From an uncultured cyanobacterium (GTDB taxonomy: Bacteria > Cyanobacteriota > Cyanobacteriia > PCC-6307 > Cyanobiaceae): a stretch of 6,523 nucleotides of DNA. Shown here one piece after another: positions 1-6,523 of the stretch. The notes beneath the pieces are model-generated. The model saw only the letters and a list, made by a program, of their open reading frames with translations, searched no databases and was not told the origin of the DNA. A program made the translations under genes and the position numbers. Location of the stretch: NCBI GenBank assembly GCA_903928835.1, contig CAIYSK010000254.1:1-6523 (forward strand), written 5' to 3'. Each line of letters begins with the position of its first letter. Within the stretch, counting starts at the first letter, position 1.

Positions 1-678
1 GGCACGGGCAAAACCCTGCTCGTCTCCAAGTTTGTGGAAGACGCCTGCCGCAGCAAGGAACGGGCGATTTTGTTTGCCTACGAGGAATCCCGCGCCCAGC
101 TGCTGCGCAATGCCACCAGCTGGGGCATGGATTTCGAACAAATGGAGCAGGACGGCCTGCTCAAGATCATCTGCGCCTACCCCGAGTCCACGGGCCTGGA
201 GGATCACCTCCAGATCATTAAGACGGAGATCAGCGAATTCAAGCCATCGCGGATGGCGATCGACTCGCTCTCAGCCCTGGCCCGGGGGGTCAGTCACAAC
301 GCCTTCCACCAGTTTGTGATTGGGGTCACCGGCTACGCCAAGCAAGAGGAGATCGCCGGCTTCTTTACGAACACCTCGGAGGAGTTCATGGGGAGCCACT
401 CGATCACCGACTCCCACATCTCCACCATCACCGACACGATCCTGCTTCTGCAATACGTGGAGATCCGTGGTGAGATGGCCCGCGCCTTGAACGTGTTCAA
501 GATGCGGGGCTCCTGGCATGACAAGGGCATTCGGGAGTTTGTGATCACCAGCAATGGTCCGGAGATCAAGGATTCGTTCTCCAATTTCGAGCGCATCATT
601 TCCGGCGTTCCCCATCGCATCACCACAGACGAACGCAGCGAGCTTTCGCGCATCGTGCGCGGCGTGGCCGACGACTAG
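1..678 (+). CDS. kaiC: Circadian clock ATPase/autokinase KaiC, C-terminal (CII) half, 5' truncated by the window edge
   Basis: KaiC is the central oscillator protein of the cyanobacterial clock, a hexameric double-ATPase that autophosphorylates and dephosphorylates over about 24 h under KaiA and KaiB control. The frame is open from base 1 and gives 225 residues, against about 519 for full-length KaiC, so the CI domain lies outside. The fragment opens inside the CII Walker A motif (GTGKTLL). If its first residue is aligned to S. elongatus position 291, the landmarks fall in register: the catalytic Glu pair in FAYEES (318/319, bases 82-87), the Walker B-like segment AIDSLSALARG, and the phosphosites in TDSHISTIT (Ser431 at 421-423, Thr432 at 424-426). 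The C-terminal A-loop and tail that KaiA binds are kept; the protein ends RIVRGVADD, about four residues shorter than I recall for S. elongatus. Both phosphosites and the catalytic Glu are intact, so the CII domain looks functional. Whether kaiA and kaiB lie upstream cannot be seen. Confidence 0.97.
   Translation, partial: GTGKTLLVSKFVEDACRSKERAILFAYEESRAQLLRNATSWGMDFEQMEQDGLLKIICAYPESTGLEDHLQIIKTEISEFKPSRMAIDSLSALARGVSHNAFHQFVIGVTGYAKQEEIAGFFTNTSEEFMGSHSITDSHISTITDTILLLQYVEIRGEMARALNVFKMRGSWHDKGIREFVITSNGPEIKDSFSNFERIISGVPHRITTDERSELSRIVRGVADD
675..678. other. Shared stop codons of convergent kaiC and nblS (CTAG)
   Basis: The palindrome CTAG carries the kaiC stop (TAG, 676-678, + strand) and the nblS stop (TAG read on the - strand, 677-675). 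The two coding regions therefore overlap by two to three bases and have no intergenic space. A conventional hairpin-plus-U-tract terminator for either gene would have to lie inside the other gene; I did not see an obvious one. Confidence 0.95.
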
Positions 679-2675
679 ACGTTGGCTTCCAGCTCATAGC
701 GGCGGCGGCCAGCCAGCAGTTCGAGTTCGTCGGCATCGGAATCTTCCAGGGGCAGGTCAAACCAGAACACCGTGCCGATTCCCAGGGCGCTCGTCATGCG
801 CACCTGGCTGCCGTGCTTGTCGAGGATGCCGCGCACGATCGAAAGGCCCAGGCCTGTGCCGGCCTCGGTATGCACGGCGTTTTCCACCCGATAGAAGCGC
901 TCGAAGATGCGGCTCTGGTCAACCTCTGAAATGCCACAGCCGCTGTCGGCAATTTCAACCCTGAGCCTGGGCAGGGGGGACGTCAGGGCACAGCTGGGGT
1001 TGGTGTTGGTCTCGTCCGGGATCAGCGGGCAGAGGTCGGGCCAGGGATAGGCGCGAATCATCAGTTGGCCGCCTTTGGGGGTGAACTTGAGGGCATTGCC
1101 GACCAAGTTGTCGAACACCTGCAGCAGCAAATCCCAGTTGCCAAGCGCCCTAGGCAGCTGGGGATCGGCGTCGAAGTGCAAGCTCACCCCCTTGTCATCG
1201 GCATTGAGGCGATAGGTGCGCAGGGTTTGCTCGATCGCCGTTGGCAGCTCGATCGGTTCAAAGGCCCAAACCCGTTCGCTCTCCAGCCTGGAGAGGTCGA
1301 GCACGTCGTTGACGAGGCGGGTGAGCCGATCGGTTTCGTCATTGGCGATGCCCAGGAACTCCTTTTTCTCCTCCTCTGTCAGTTGGTCGCCGAGATCGTG
1401 GAGGGTCTCCACGTAGCTCTTGATGTTGAACAGGGGCGTGCGCAACTCATGGGACACGTTGCTGATGAACCGGCTTTGGGCCGCATTGAGTTCCACCTCT
1501 CGGGTGAGGTCCTGGATGGTCATGGCGATGCCCTTAAGGCTTTCACCACTGGCATCCCGCACCGATTGCAAAACAATCCGCAGCGTGCGAGAGGGTTCGC
1601 CAAACCGGCAGCGCACATCCGCCGAATCCTTGGCCCCGCCCACCAGGCTTTCGAGGGCTGCCTGCAGATCGAGGGCGAGGGGTTCGGGTAATGCCGCAAT
1701 TAATTCGCTGCCCTCCAGGTTGCGCCCTTCCCAGCGGAACAGGCGCCGGGCCGTGGGATTCACCAGCACGATCGAGCCGTCCGCATCCAGGAGCACCGCC
1801 CCGTCCGCCATGGTGGCGATCAGGGTTTGCTGCTTCACCTGGGCAGCCGTCAGCTCCTCGATGTTGGCGGCTTTGTAAACCTCCAGTTGGGAGGCCATGG
1901 TGTTGAAGCCCCCCAGCAACTCCCCCAGCTCCCCGCCCACGGGCAGGGACAGGCGGGTTTCGAAGTTGCCGCTTGCAATCGAGCGCACGCCCTGCAAGAG
2001 CTCCTTGACCGGCCTAGTAACGGTAAGGGCGTTAAACACCGCCCCCAGGATCACCAACACCCAGATGGAGATGAACACGGCCACGGTCACTTCCCTGGTG
2101 AGGGCAGCGCTGGTGAGCAGGGTTTCGTTGGGGTTGATGCCCAGGGCGAGCACACCGAGGTAGTGGCCGTCACTCACCATCGGCACAAACACATCGGTCA
2201 CCCGGCCATCCGGGCTGAGGTGTTGGCGGATGAGGGGGGTGTCGGGCCGTTTTTGGATATCGGCGGGGAGTTCCAACCGCCTCCTCAGGAGCAACTCGCT
2301 GCTGCCGGCATTGCCGCCGATGGGAATGCCCAGGTAGATAATCCCTTCGGGATCGGCGAAAAAGATGTAGCGAAGGCTCCGGCTTGAGCGCCAAAAGCGG
2401 TCGGCAACGGCGGCTAATTCCCGGTCGTTGCCCTCGGCCACCAAGGGAGTGACATTGGCGGACAGCAGCAGGCCCAGGTCGCGGGCATAGCGGGTGTCGC
2501 TGAGCTGGGCATCCCGTTGGATGCCATTGAGTGCCAAAAAGGTGATGCCTGTCATCAGCAGGCTCACCACCATCGTGGCCACCACCAGCAGCTTGGTTTG
2601 GAGGCTGAATTCAGCCCACCACTGCCCAAGCCGCTCTTGCCAGGTGGGGTCTGGGCCGGTGTCGGCTGCTGTCAT
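675..2675 (-). CDS. nblS: Membrane sensor histidine kinase NblS (Hik33/DspA family)
   Basis: This 666-residue membrane kinase has the NblS/Hik33 architecture and about the usual length of that family (roughly 660). In order: a short cytoplasmic N-terminus, TM1 at about 27-50, an extracytoplasmic sensor region of about 145 residues, TM2 at about 195-219, a HAMP linker at about 220-272, a PAS domain at about 280-390, a dimerisation/phosphoacceptor domain with SHELRTP (His409, bases 1449-1451), then the catalytic ATPase domain: N box DNLVGNALKF (522-531), G1 DSGCGIS (577-583), F box FERF (591-594), G2 GTGLGLS (606-612). In cyanobacteria this kinase senses high light, redox, cold or nutrient stress and signals to the response regulator RpaB, controlling high-light genes and phycobilisome degradation. 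Its ATG overlaps the purD stop as ATGA, with no clear Shine-Dalgarno, which suggests translational coupling to purD. A Pro-rich stretch at about 543-570 separates the N and G1 boxes and carries Cys549 and Cys562. Confidence 0.94.
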   Translation of the reverse strand: MTAADTGPDPTWQERLGQWWAEFSLQTKLLVVATMVVSLLMTGITFLALNGIQRDAQLSDTRYARDLGLLLSANVTPLVAEGNDRELAAVADRFWRSSRSLRYIFFADPEGIIYLGIPIGGNAGSSELLLRRRLELPADIQKRPDTPLIRQHLSPDGRVTDVFVPMVSDGHYLGVLALGINPNETLLTSAALTREVTVAVFISIWVLVILGAVFNALTVTRPVKELLQGVRSIASGNFETRLSLPVGGELGELLGGFNTMASQLEVYKAANIEELTAAQVKQQTLIATMADGAVLLDADGSIVLVNPTARRLFRWEGRNLEGSELIAALPEPLALDLQAALESLVGGAKDSADVRCRFGEPSRTLRIVLQSVRDASGESLKGIAMTIQDLTREVELNAAQSRFISNVSHELRTPLFNIKSYVETLHDLGDQLTEEEKKEFLGIANDETDRLTRLVNDVLDLSRLESERVWAFEPIELPTAIEQTLRTYRLNADDKGVSLHFDADPQLPRALGNWDLLLQVFDNLVGNALKFTPKGGQLMIRAYPWPDLCPLIPDETNTNPSCALTSPLPRLRVEIADSGCGISEVDQSRIFERFYRVENAVHTEAGTGLGLSIVRGILDKHGSQVRMTSALGIGTVFWFDLPLEDSDADELELLAGRRRYELEANV
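2672..2675 (-). other. purD stop / nblS start overlap (ATGA)
   Basis: On the - strand the nblS start ATG (2675-2673) and the purD stop TGA (2674-2672) share bases in ATGA. This junction typically lets terminating ribosomes restart on the next gene. No strong purine-rich ribosome site precedes the nblS ATG, so its translation probably depends on purD translation. Confidence 0.9.
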
Positions 2676-3973
2676 CGCTGGCGTACCTGGTGGCCGATGT
2701 CGCGCCGGTAGGTGATGCCTGCGTAGGTCACCGCTGCGAGGCCGGCGTAGGCCTGCTCAAAGGCGGCATCGAAGTTCTCTGCCTGGGCAACGACCGCCAA
2801 CACCCGCCCTCCGCTGGTGCGGCAGAGGCCGTCAGGGCCCCGTTGGGTGCCGGCGTGAAACAGCTGCAGTCGATCGCTGGTGGCCAAGCTGCCCTCGATC
2901 ACATCCCCTTGCCGCACCGTGCCCGGGTAGCCGTGGGCGGCGGCGATGACGCAGGCGCTGCAGGTGGTTGCAATCGTGAGGGCTGGGGCGGCAGCCAGGT
3001 TGCCGGTGGCGCAGGCCAGGAGCACCTGGGCCAACTCTGGGCCGAGCAGGGGCATCAGGGTTTCGCACTCCGGGTCGCCAAAACGGCAGTTGAATTCGAT
3101 CACCCTGGGGCCGTTGCTGGTGAGCATCAGGCCGGCGTAGATCACCCCGCGGTAGTCGATCCCCCGCTGACGCAGGCCGTTCAGGATCGGTTCCAGCACC
3201 AGGTGCCGCACCTCTTCAAGGGCGTCGGCATTCAGCAGGGGTGCTGGGGCGTAGGCCCCCATGCCCCCGGTGTTGGGGCCGGTGTCCCCTTCGCCAATGC
3301 GTTTGTGGTCTTGGGCCGGCGGCAGCAGCACCATGGTTTGGCCATCGGTGAGGGCAAACACCGAGACCTCCTGGCCGTACATCCGCTCTTCCAGCACCAG
3401 CGAGGCGCCTGCCGAGCCGAAACGGCCGCTGAAAACCTCTTCGATGGCCGCTTGGGTTTCGGCAATGGTCTCCGCCACGGTGACGCCCTTACCGGCGGCG
3501 AGCCCATCGGCTTTCACCACCAGGGGTTGTTGTTGCTGCTCCACCACCGCCAGGGCTTCGGCCCTGCTGGTGGCATGCCAGTAGCCGGCGGTGGGCACGC
3601 CCGCCTCGACCATCAAGCCCTTGGCCCATTGCTTGCTGGCTTCCAGCTGGGCCCCATCGGCACCGGGGCCAAAAACGGGGAAGCCGGCGCCCCGCAGCAC
3701 TCCCGCCAAGCCGGCAGCCAGGGGGGCCTCTGGACCCACCACCACGAGCTCAATGCCTCGCTCCTGGCAGGCTGCCAGCAGGCCGGCCTGATCCCCTTCG
3801 GCAATGGCCAGTTGCTGGATTCCCTCCAGCTCCAGGGTGCCGCCATTGCCTGGGGCCACCCAAACCGACTCCACCCCCGGGCAGCGGCCCAGGGCCCAGG
3901 CCAGGGCGTTCTCTCGCCCACCCCCGCCAACCACCAGGATGCGTGCTGGAGTTGGGGAGTTGGCTGGAGCCAT
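2672..3973 (-). CDS. purD: Phosphoribosylamine-glycine ligase (GAR synthetase) PurD
   Basis: PurD catalyses the second step of de novo purine synthesis, the ATP-dependent joining of glycine to phosphoribosylamine to give GAR, in the cytoplasm. From the chosen start the protein is 433 residues, typical for the family. Visible marks in order: the N-domain loop VVGGGGRENALAW (14-26); VVGPEAPLAAGLA (78-90); SKQWAKGLMVEAGVPTA (113-129); the ATP-grasp segment VVKADGLAAGKGVTVA (152-167); QDHKRIGEGDTGPNTGGMGA (211-230); and the signature with RFGDPE (297-302). The frame stays open upstream to a GTG at 4060 (462 residues). I prefer the ATG at 3971-3973, because the extra 29 residues (Arg/Pro-rich, beginning GTAARSAALN) do not resemble PurD and would leave only nine bases before the divergent gene. 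Neither start has a well-spaced Shine-Dalgarno. The gene is first of a probable two-gene transcript with nblS. The start is the least certain point. Confidence 0.95.
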   Translation of the reverse strand: MAPANSPTPARILVVGGGGRENALAWALGRCPGVESVWVAPGNGGTLELEGIQQLAIAEGDQAGLLAACQERGIELVVVGPEAPLAAGLAGVLRGAGFPVFGPGADGAQLEASKQWAKGLMVEAGVPTAGYWHATSRAEALAVVEQQQQPLVVKADGLAAGKGVTVAETIAETQAAIEEVFSGRFGSAGASLVLEERMYGQEVSVFALTDGQTMVLLPPAQDHKRIGEGDTGPNTGGMGAYAPAPLLNADALEEVRHLVLEPILNGLRQRGIDYRGVIYAGLMLTSNGPRVIEFNCRFGDPECETLMPLLGPELAQVLLACATGNLAAAPALTIATTCSACVIAAAHGYPGTVRQGDVIEGSLATSDRLQLFHAGTQRGPDGLCRTSGGRVLAVVAQAENFDAAFEQAYAGLAAVTYAGITYRRDIGHQVRQR

Positions 3974-4069
3974 TGCTTTTGGGGTTGGGTGGTTTCGGGG
4001 CTGGATGGGAGGCCGCAGCTCCCTTAGGTTGAGCGCCGCAGAGCGGGCCGCCGTGCCCACCTTCTTTAC
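3974..4069. promoter_or_regulatory. Divergent intergenic region between purD and the exported-protein gene
   Basis: This is the only place in the window where two gene sets are read away from each other, so promoters for purD-nblS (leftward) and for the exported protein and purC (rightward) are expected here or just inside the flanking genes. That is inferred from gene order. I could not find a convincing pair of -35 and -10 boxes on either strand. TAGGTT at 4025-4030 is a weak -10-like match on the + strand but has no good partner. TTTACATG at 4065-4072 resembles one half of an HLR1 (RpaB) site, but the required second repeat two bases away is absent. The gap shrinks to nine bases if purD starts at the upstream GTG. 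Confidence 0.5.
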
Positions 4070-5086
4070 ATGCCGGCAGGGCTTTCCCCATTCTCAGTGC
4101 TTGGCAAGGGGGGTGCTTGCTTGGCGGGGCTGCTCAGCTTTGCCCTGCTGTTGCCGACGGCCGGAGCGCTTCCAGCGCAGCCCGTGCCAGTGCAGGCTCA
4201 GCCAAGCCTCAAGACCCTTCTGAAAACAGGCACCCTGGACCAGCTGGCCCAGGCCTGCCAGGCGGCCGTGGCCGAGGGCAATGCCAATACGGTGAATTTG
4301 CTGCAGCAGCGCCTGTTCGCGGTCAAGCCCGCCCCCCAGCCCTTGGCGGTGGTGCTGGCCAATGCCGATGGGCTGTTGACCTGTCAGGCCCCTGATCTGG
4401 CCCTGCAGGTGTTAGCCCGCTACTCGCCCGCTCCCGGTCCCGATCGCTCCCTGTGGTTGAGCATGCAGTGGCGAGCGGCCTCGGCCGGGCTGCACCATCA
4501 ACGCGCAGCCGATGCTCTTCAGGCCTTGGCCGGGGGCCAGCCAGGGGCCTTGGATGCCCGGTTGTTGCCGGTGCAAGAGAAGGAGGACGGCACGGTCTTG
4601 AGCAGATCCGCTTTGGACCTGTTGGCTGCCCATCTGGAAAGCCTGGGCCTCAACCGGGAGGCGGCGGCGGTGTTGTTGGCCGGCCGCCAAGGCGGCGCCT
4701 CCTCCGCCGAGCGCTATGGCTGGGCTGTGGCGCTGCTCGAGGCCTTGCCGATCGCCCAGCGGCAGCGCCTACTCGAGCTGGCCTTGGACCGGGCCGCGGC
4801 GGCAGGCGCCTGGGGTCTGGTGGCAGAGCTGCTGGATCAGCAGCTGGCCCTCGACGCTGGCCCCGGTGCGGCAGCTACAAAAGCCATGCAGCGTCGCCTG
4901 CGGCTCAGTGGTCGGATTGATGATGCCTACGGTGAGTGGTTGGCGCGTCAGCGCGACCCAGTAGCCCAGGATCCTGCCAACCTGCAGCGCCGCTCTGCGT
5001 TGGAGCTTCAACTCCGATCCCCCCGCGCAGCGGGCGGCCATGCCGCCTCCCCCCAGCCCCGGACCAATCCCGTGACCCATCCATGA
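4070..5086 (+). CDS. Conserved-looking exported protein of unknown function, Ala/Leu-rich and helical
   Basis: I do not recognise a named family for this 338-residue protein. An N-terminal export signal is visible: one Lys (residue 13), a hydrophobic core at about 17-29 ([13 protein letters not shown]) and a plausible cleavage after ALPA (residue 36). Cys17 is not in a lipobox, so a lipoprotein is unlikely. The mature part (about 45-315) is rich in Ala, Leu and Gln and reads as a run of amphipathic helices such as [20 protein letters not shown] and [20 protein letters not shown]. This suggests a TPR-like or other helical solenoid, but no clean 34-residue repeat can be shown by eye. The end (about 317-338) is Pro/Gly/Ser-rich and probably disordered. 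The ATG at 4070 fits the signal peptide; GTG at 4097 (residue 10) is an alternative start giving a shorter signal. Its stop overlaps the purC start, so they are probably co-transcribed. A periplasmic role is an inference from the signal peptide. Confidence 0.8.
   Translation: MPAGLSPFSVLGKGGACLAGLLSFALLLPTAGALPAQPVPVQAQPSLKTLLKTGTLDQLAQACQAAVAEGNANTVNLLQQRLFAVKPAPQPLAVVLANADGLLTCQAPDLALQVLARYSPAPGPDRSLWLSMQWRAASAGLHHQRAADALQALAGGQPGALDARLLPVQEKEDGTVLSRSALDLLAAHLESLGLNREAAAVLLAGRQGGASSAERYGWAVALLEALPIAQRQRLLELALDRAAAAGAWGLVAELLDQQLALDAGPGAAATKAMQRRLRLSGRIDDAYGEWLARQRDPVAQDPANLQRRSALELQLRSPRAAGGHAASPQPRTNPVTHP
5083..5086 (+). other. Exported-protein stop / purC start overlap (ATGA)
   Basis: The purC ATG (5083-5085) and the upstream TGA (5084-5086) share bases in ATGA. 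The 20 bases before the ATG contain no Shine-Dalgarno-like purine run, so purC translation probably relies on ribosomes finishing the upstream gene, or starts without a Shine-Dalgarno site. Confidence 0.88.
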
Positions 5087-5838
5087 GCGCCTATTCCCTT
5101 GGGGCCTTGCTGTACGAAGGCAAGGCGAAGCGCGTGTTCGCCACCGACCAGGTCGATTTGGTGGCGGTGGAATACAAGGACGACGCCACGGCTTTCAACG
5201 CCCTCAAGAAAGCCCAATTGGCGGGTAAGGGAGAGCTGAATTGCCGCATCTCCGCCCTTCTGTTTGAACACCTGGCAGCGCGGGGTGTGCCGACCCACTA
5301 CCTGGGGGTGGATGGGGCCACCTGGATGCTGGTCAAGCCGGTGAAGGTAATTCCGATTGAGGTCGTGATCCGCAACGTTGCCGCCGGTTCCCTCTGCAAG
5401 CAGATGCCCATCGAGCAGGGCGCGGTGCTTGAGCCGCCGCTACTGGATCTCTACTACAAGGACGATGCCTACGGGGATCCCCTGCTGACCGAAGCCCGCC
5501 TTGAGCGTCTTGGCTTGGTCACGGCTGAGCAGCGTCTGGCGATTGAGGCTCTAGCCCGCCAGGTGAATCGTGAGCTGGGCAGCCTGTTCCTTGGGGTTGG
5601 GCTGCAACTGGTGGATTTCAAGATTGAGCTGGGCTTCACCGCCGCCGGCGAGTTGGTGGTGGCCGATGAGATCAGCCCTGATACCTGCAGGCTTTGGGAT
5701 GTCTCGGTGAGCGATGTCCAGCAACGGATCCTCGACAAGGACCGGTTCCGTCAGGATTTGGGCGGTGTTGTGGAGGCCTACGGGGAGGTCTTCAAACGGG
5801 TCCAAGGGGTCTGTCCGGAACCCCGGGTCTACGGGTAG
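5083..5838 (+). CDS. purC: SAICAR synthetase PurC (phosphoribosylaminoimidazole-succinocarboxamide synthase)
   Basis: PurC joins aspartate to CAIR with ATP to give SAICAR in de novo purine synthesis, in the cytoplasm. The 251-residue product is slightly longer than E. coli PurC (237). Visible marks: the nucleotide-binding start [11 protein letters not shown] (9-19), [10 protein letters not shown] (31-40), [16 protein letters not shown] (49-64), the family signature [15 protein letters not shown] (89-103), [12 protein letters not shown] (124-135), the second signature LVDFKIELG (176-184) and [15 protein letters not shown] (192-206). The frame is open further upstream to 4936, but the ATG at 5083 places the conserved LYEGKAKR motif at the normal distance from the N-terminus and coincides with the preceding stop. 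No frameshift or missing key motif is seen. It follows the unknown exported protein with a 4-base overlap and precedes the Omp85 gene by 41 bases, so all three may share a transcript. Confidence 0.97.
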   Translation: MSAYSLGALLYEGKAKRVFATDQVDLVAVEYKDDATAFNALKKAQLAGKGELNCRISALLFEHLAARGVPTHYLGVDGATWMLVKPVKVIPIEVVIRNVAAGSLCKQMPIEQGAVLEPPLLDLYYKDDAYGDPLLTEARLERLGLVTAEQRLAIEALARQVNRELGSLFLGVGLQLVDFKIELGFTAAGELVVADEISPDTCRLWDVSVSDVQQRILDKDRFRQDLGGVVEAYGEVFKRVQGVCPEPRVYG

Positions 5839-5879
5839 GGTCACCGCATTTGCGGCACGTCCGCCCCGTAACGGTTCCC
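5839..5879 (+). other. Short purC to Omp85-gene spacer with a small palindrome
   Basis: This 41-base gap holds a 12-base inverted repeat, CCGCATTTGCGG (5844-5855), with five-base arms around TT. There is no U-rich run after it, so it is not a standard terminator. No Shine-Dalgarno sequence precedes the ATG at 5880. The gap is consistent with read-through from purC. Confidence 0.5.
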
Positions 5880-6523
5880 ATGGCTGGATCACTGGGTTTT
5901 AAGGCTGCAGCGTTGCCCCTGTTGGGCGCAGCACTGTTGGCCGGTGGCCCGGCTTTAGCCCAGAGTCCCCCGGGCTCCAAGTCAAAACCGGTCTCCATCC
6001 CGGTCCCGGCATCGGGGAAGCCGGCAACATCCCCGTCGCAGAAGGCCCCAGCGGGATCTGCAGAGACGGAGGCAGCTGCATCTGTCGAGAAGAAGGTTTT
6101 GATCTCCGAGGTGGTGATCCAGGGCCTAGAGGGCCATCCCGAGCGGGAGCGCCTTGAGCTGGCTGCCTATGCGGCCATGGCCACGACCCCTGGCACCCGG
6201 GTCACCCGCAGTGAGCTGCAAAACGATCTTTCGGCGATCTATGCCAGCGGTTGGTTTTCCGATGTGCGCATCCAGCCAGTGGATGGCCCCCTGGGGGTGC
6301 GGGTGGTGGTCACGGTGGTGGCTAATCCGGTGCTCAAAAGCGTCAGCGTCGATCTCGGCAAAGCCAAATTGCCGCCCCAGGTGATCAAGGACACCTTTGC
6401 CCCCGATTACGGCAAGACCCTCAACCTCAACACCCTGCAGCTGCGCATGCAGGAACTGCAGAAGTGGTATGCCGATCAGGGTTATTCCTTGGCCAGGGTG
6501 ACAGGCCCCAGTCGGGTCACCCC
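5880..6523 (+). CDS. bamA: BamA/Omp85 (Toc75-like) outer-membrane assembly protein, N-terminal part, cut by the window edge
   Basis: BamA/Omp85 proteins fold and insert beta-barrel proteins into the outer membrane, using periplasmic POTRA domains and a C-terminal 16-strand barrel; the cyanobacterial form is the relative of chloroplast Toc75. The frame starts with ATG at 5880 and is open to the right edge, giving 214 complete residues. A clear signal peptide (MAGSLGFKAA, then a hydrophobic core) ends in PALA with likely cleavage after Ala27. Residues about 28-68 form a Pro/Ser/Lys/Ala-rich, probably flexible linker. A first POTRA-like domain follows (about 71-148): VLISEVVIQGLEG, a helix, LQNDLSAIYASGWFSDVRI, then VRVVVTVVANP. 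A second begins at about 151 (VLKSVSVDLG) and includes LRMQELQKWYADQGYSLARV near the edge. The barrel lies outside. In picocyanobacteria I recall lpx genes following this locus, which cannot be checked here. Other Omp85-family members (TamA or TPS-like) are less likely given the POTRA pattern. Confidence 0.9.
   Translation, partial: MAGSLGFKAAALPLLGAALLAGGPALAQSPPGSKSKPVSIPVPASGKPATSPSQKAPAGSAETEAAASVEKKVLISEVVIQGLEGHPERERLELAAYAAMATTPGTRVTRSELQNDLSAIYASGWFSDVRIQPVDGPLGVRVVVTVVANPVLKSVSVDLGKAKLPPQVIKDTFAPDYGKTLNLNTLQLRMQELQKWYADQGYSLARVTGPSRVT

Noticed and set aside
1065..1691. 208-codon open frame on the + strand antisense to nblS
   Set aside because: It lies opposite the kinase core of nblS and arises from its GC-rich codon bias; no motif or ribosome site supports it.
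2690..4027. 445-codon open frame on the + strand antisense to purD
   Set aside because: It mirrors purD codon by codon, is rich in Gly/His/Gln as expected from reading a GC-rich gene backwards, and has no recognisable motif. purD itself has full family motifs.
4065..4072. TTTACATG as an HLR1 (RpaB-binding) site, attractive because RpaB is the NblS partner
   Set aside because: HLR1 needs two direct repeats two bases apart. The flanking octamers (4055-4062 and 4075-4082) do not match, and the sequence overlaps a start codon, so this single half-site is probably chance.
4098..4120. Lipobox at Cys17 of the exported protein
   Set aside because: The residues before the cysteine (KGGA) lack the Leu/Val expected at position -3, and the hydrophobic core lies after rather than before it.
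4936..5082. Upstream extension of the purC frame
   Set aside because: The added residues (Arg/Pro/Ser-rich) overlap the exported-protein gene and do not resemble PurC; the ATG at 5083 fits the family N-terminus.
5844..5855. CCGCATTTGCGG palindrome as a terminator after purC
   Set aside because: The arms are only five bases with a two-base loop and there is no U run after it; termination there is unlikely. A protein-binding site cannot be excluded but has no support.
1..6523. A defence, mobile or otherwise novel system hidden in the window
   Set aside because: Every segment is accounted for by core cyanobacterial genes in tight packing; I saw no transposase, integrase, toxin-antitoxin pair, direct-repeat array, tRNA or composition break.

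Overview
The window looks like a core-genome segment of a GC-rich unicellular cyanobacterium, most likely a picocyanobacterium of the Synechococcus/Cyanobium group. This rests on a circadian KaiC with the cyanobacterial phosphosite motif, an NblS/Hik33-type sensor kinase, a POTRA-type outer-membrane protein, uniformly high GC, very tight gene packing and mostly absent Shine-Dalgarno sites. I saw no intact HIP1 octamer (GCGATCGC), which also fits picocyanobacteria, although I read this by eye. The lineage call is an inference.

Layout, left to right. (1) The C-terminal half of kaiC (+ strand, cut by the left edge) runs to 678. (2) nblS (- strand) converges on it, and the two stop codons share the same CTAG. 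(3) purD (- strand) lies upstream of nblS and overlaps it by 4 bases (ATGA), so purD-nblS is probably one transcript. (4) A short divergent gap of about 96 bases separates purD from a rightward set: an exported, helical protein of unknown function, then purC overlapping it by 4 bases (again ATGA). (5) After a 41-base gap comes the 5' part of a BamA/Omp85 (Toc75-like) gene, which is open to the right edge.

The genes cover four housekeeping themes: clock timing (KaiC), light and stress signalling (NblS), de novo purine synthesis (PurD, the GAR step, and PurC, the SAICAR step) and outer-membrane biogenesis (the Omp85 protein and perhaps the unknown exported protein). The two purine genes are read outward from a shared divergent region. 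Each is stop-start coupled to a non-purine gene: purD to the sensor kinase downstream, and purC to the unknown exported protein upstream.

I see no mobile element, CRISPR array, tRNA, rRNA or phage-like gene, and no stretch over 100 bases lacks a gene. Nothing here convincingly amounts to a new biological system. The most interesting points are the unusual gene junctions and the uncharacterised exported protein.
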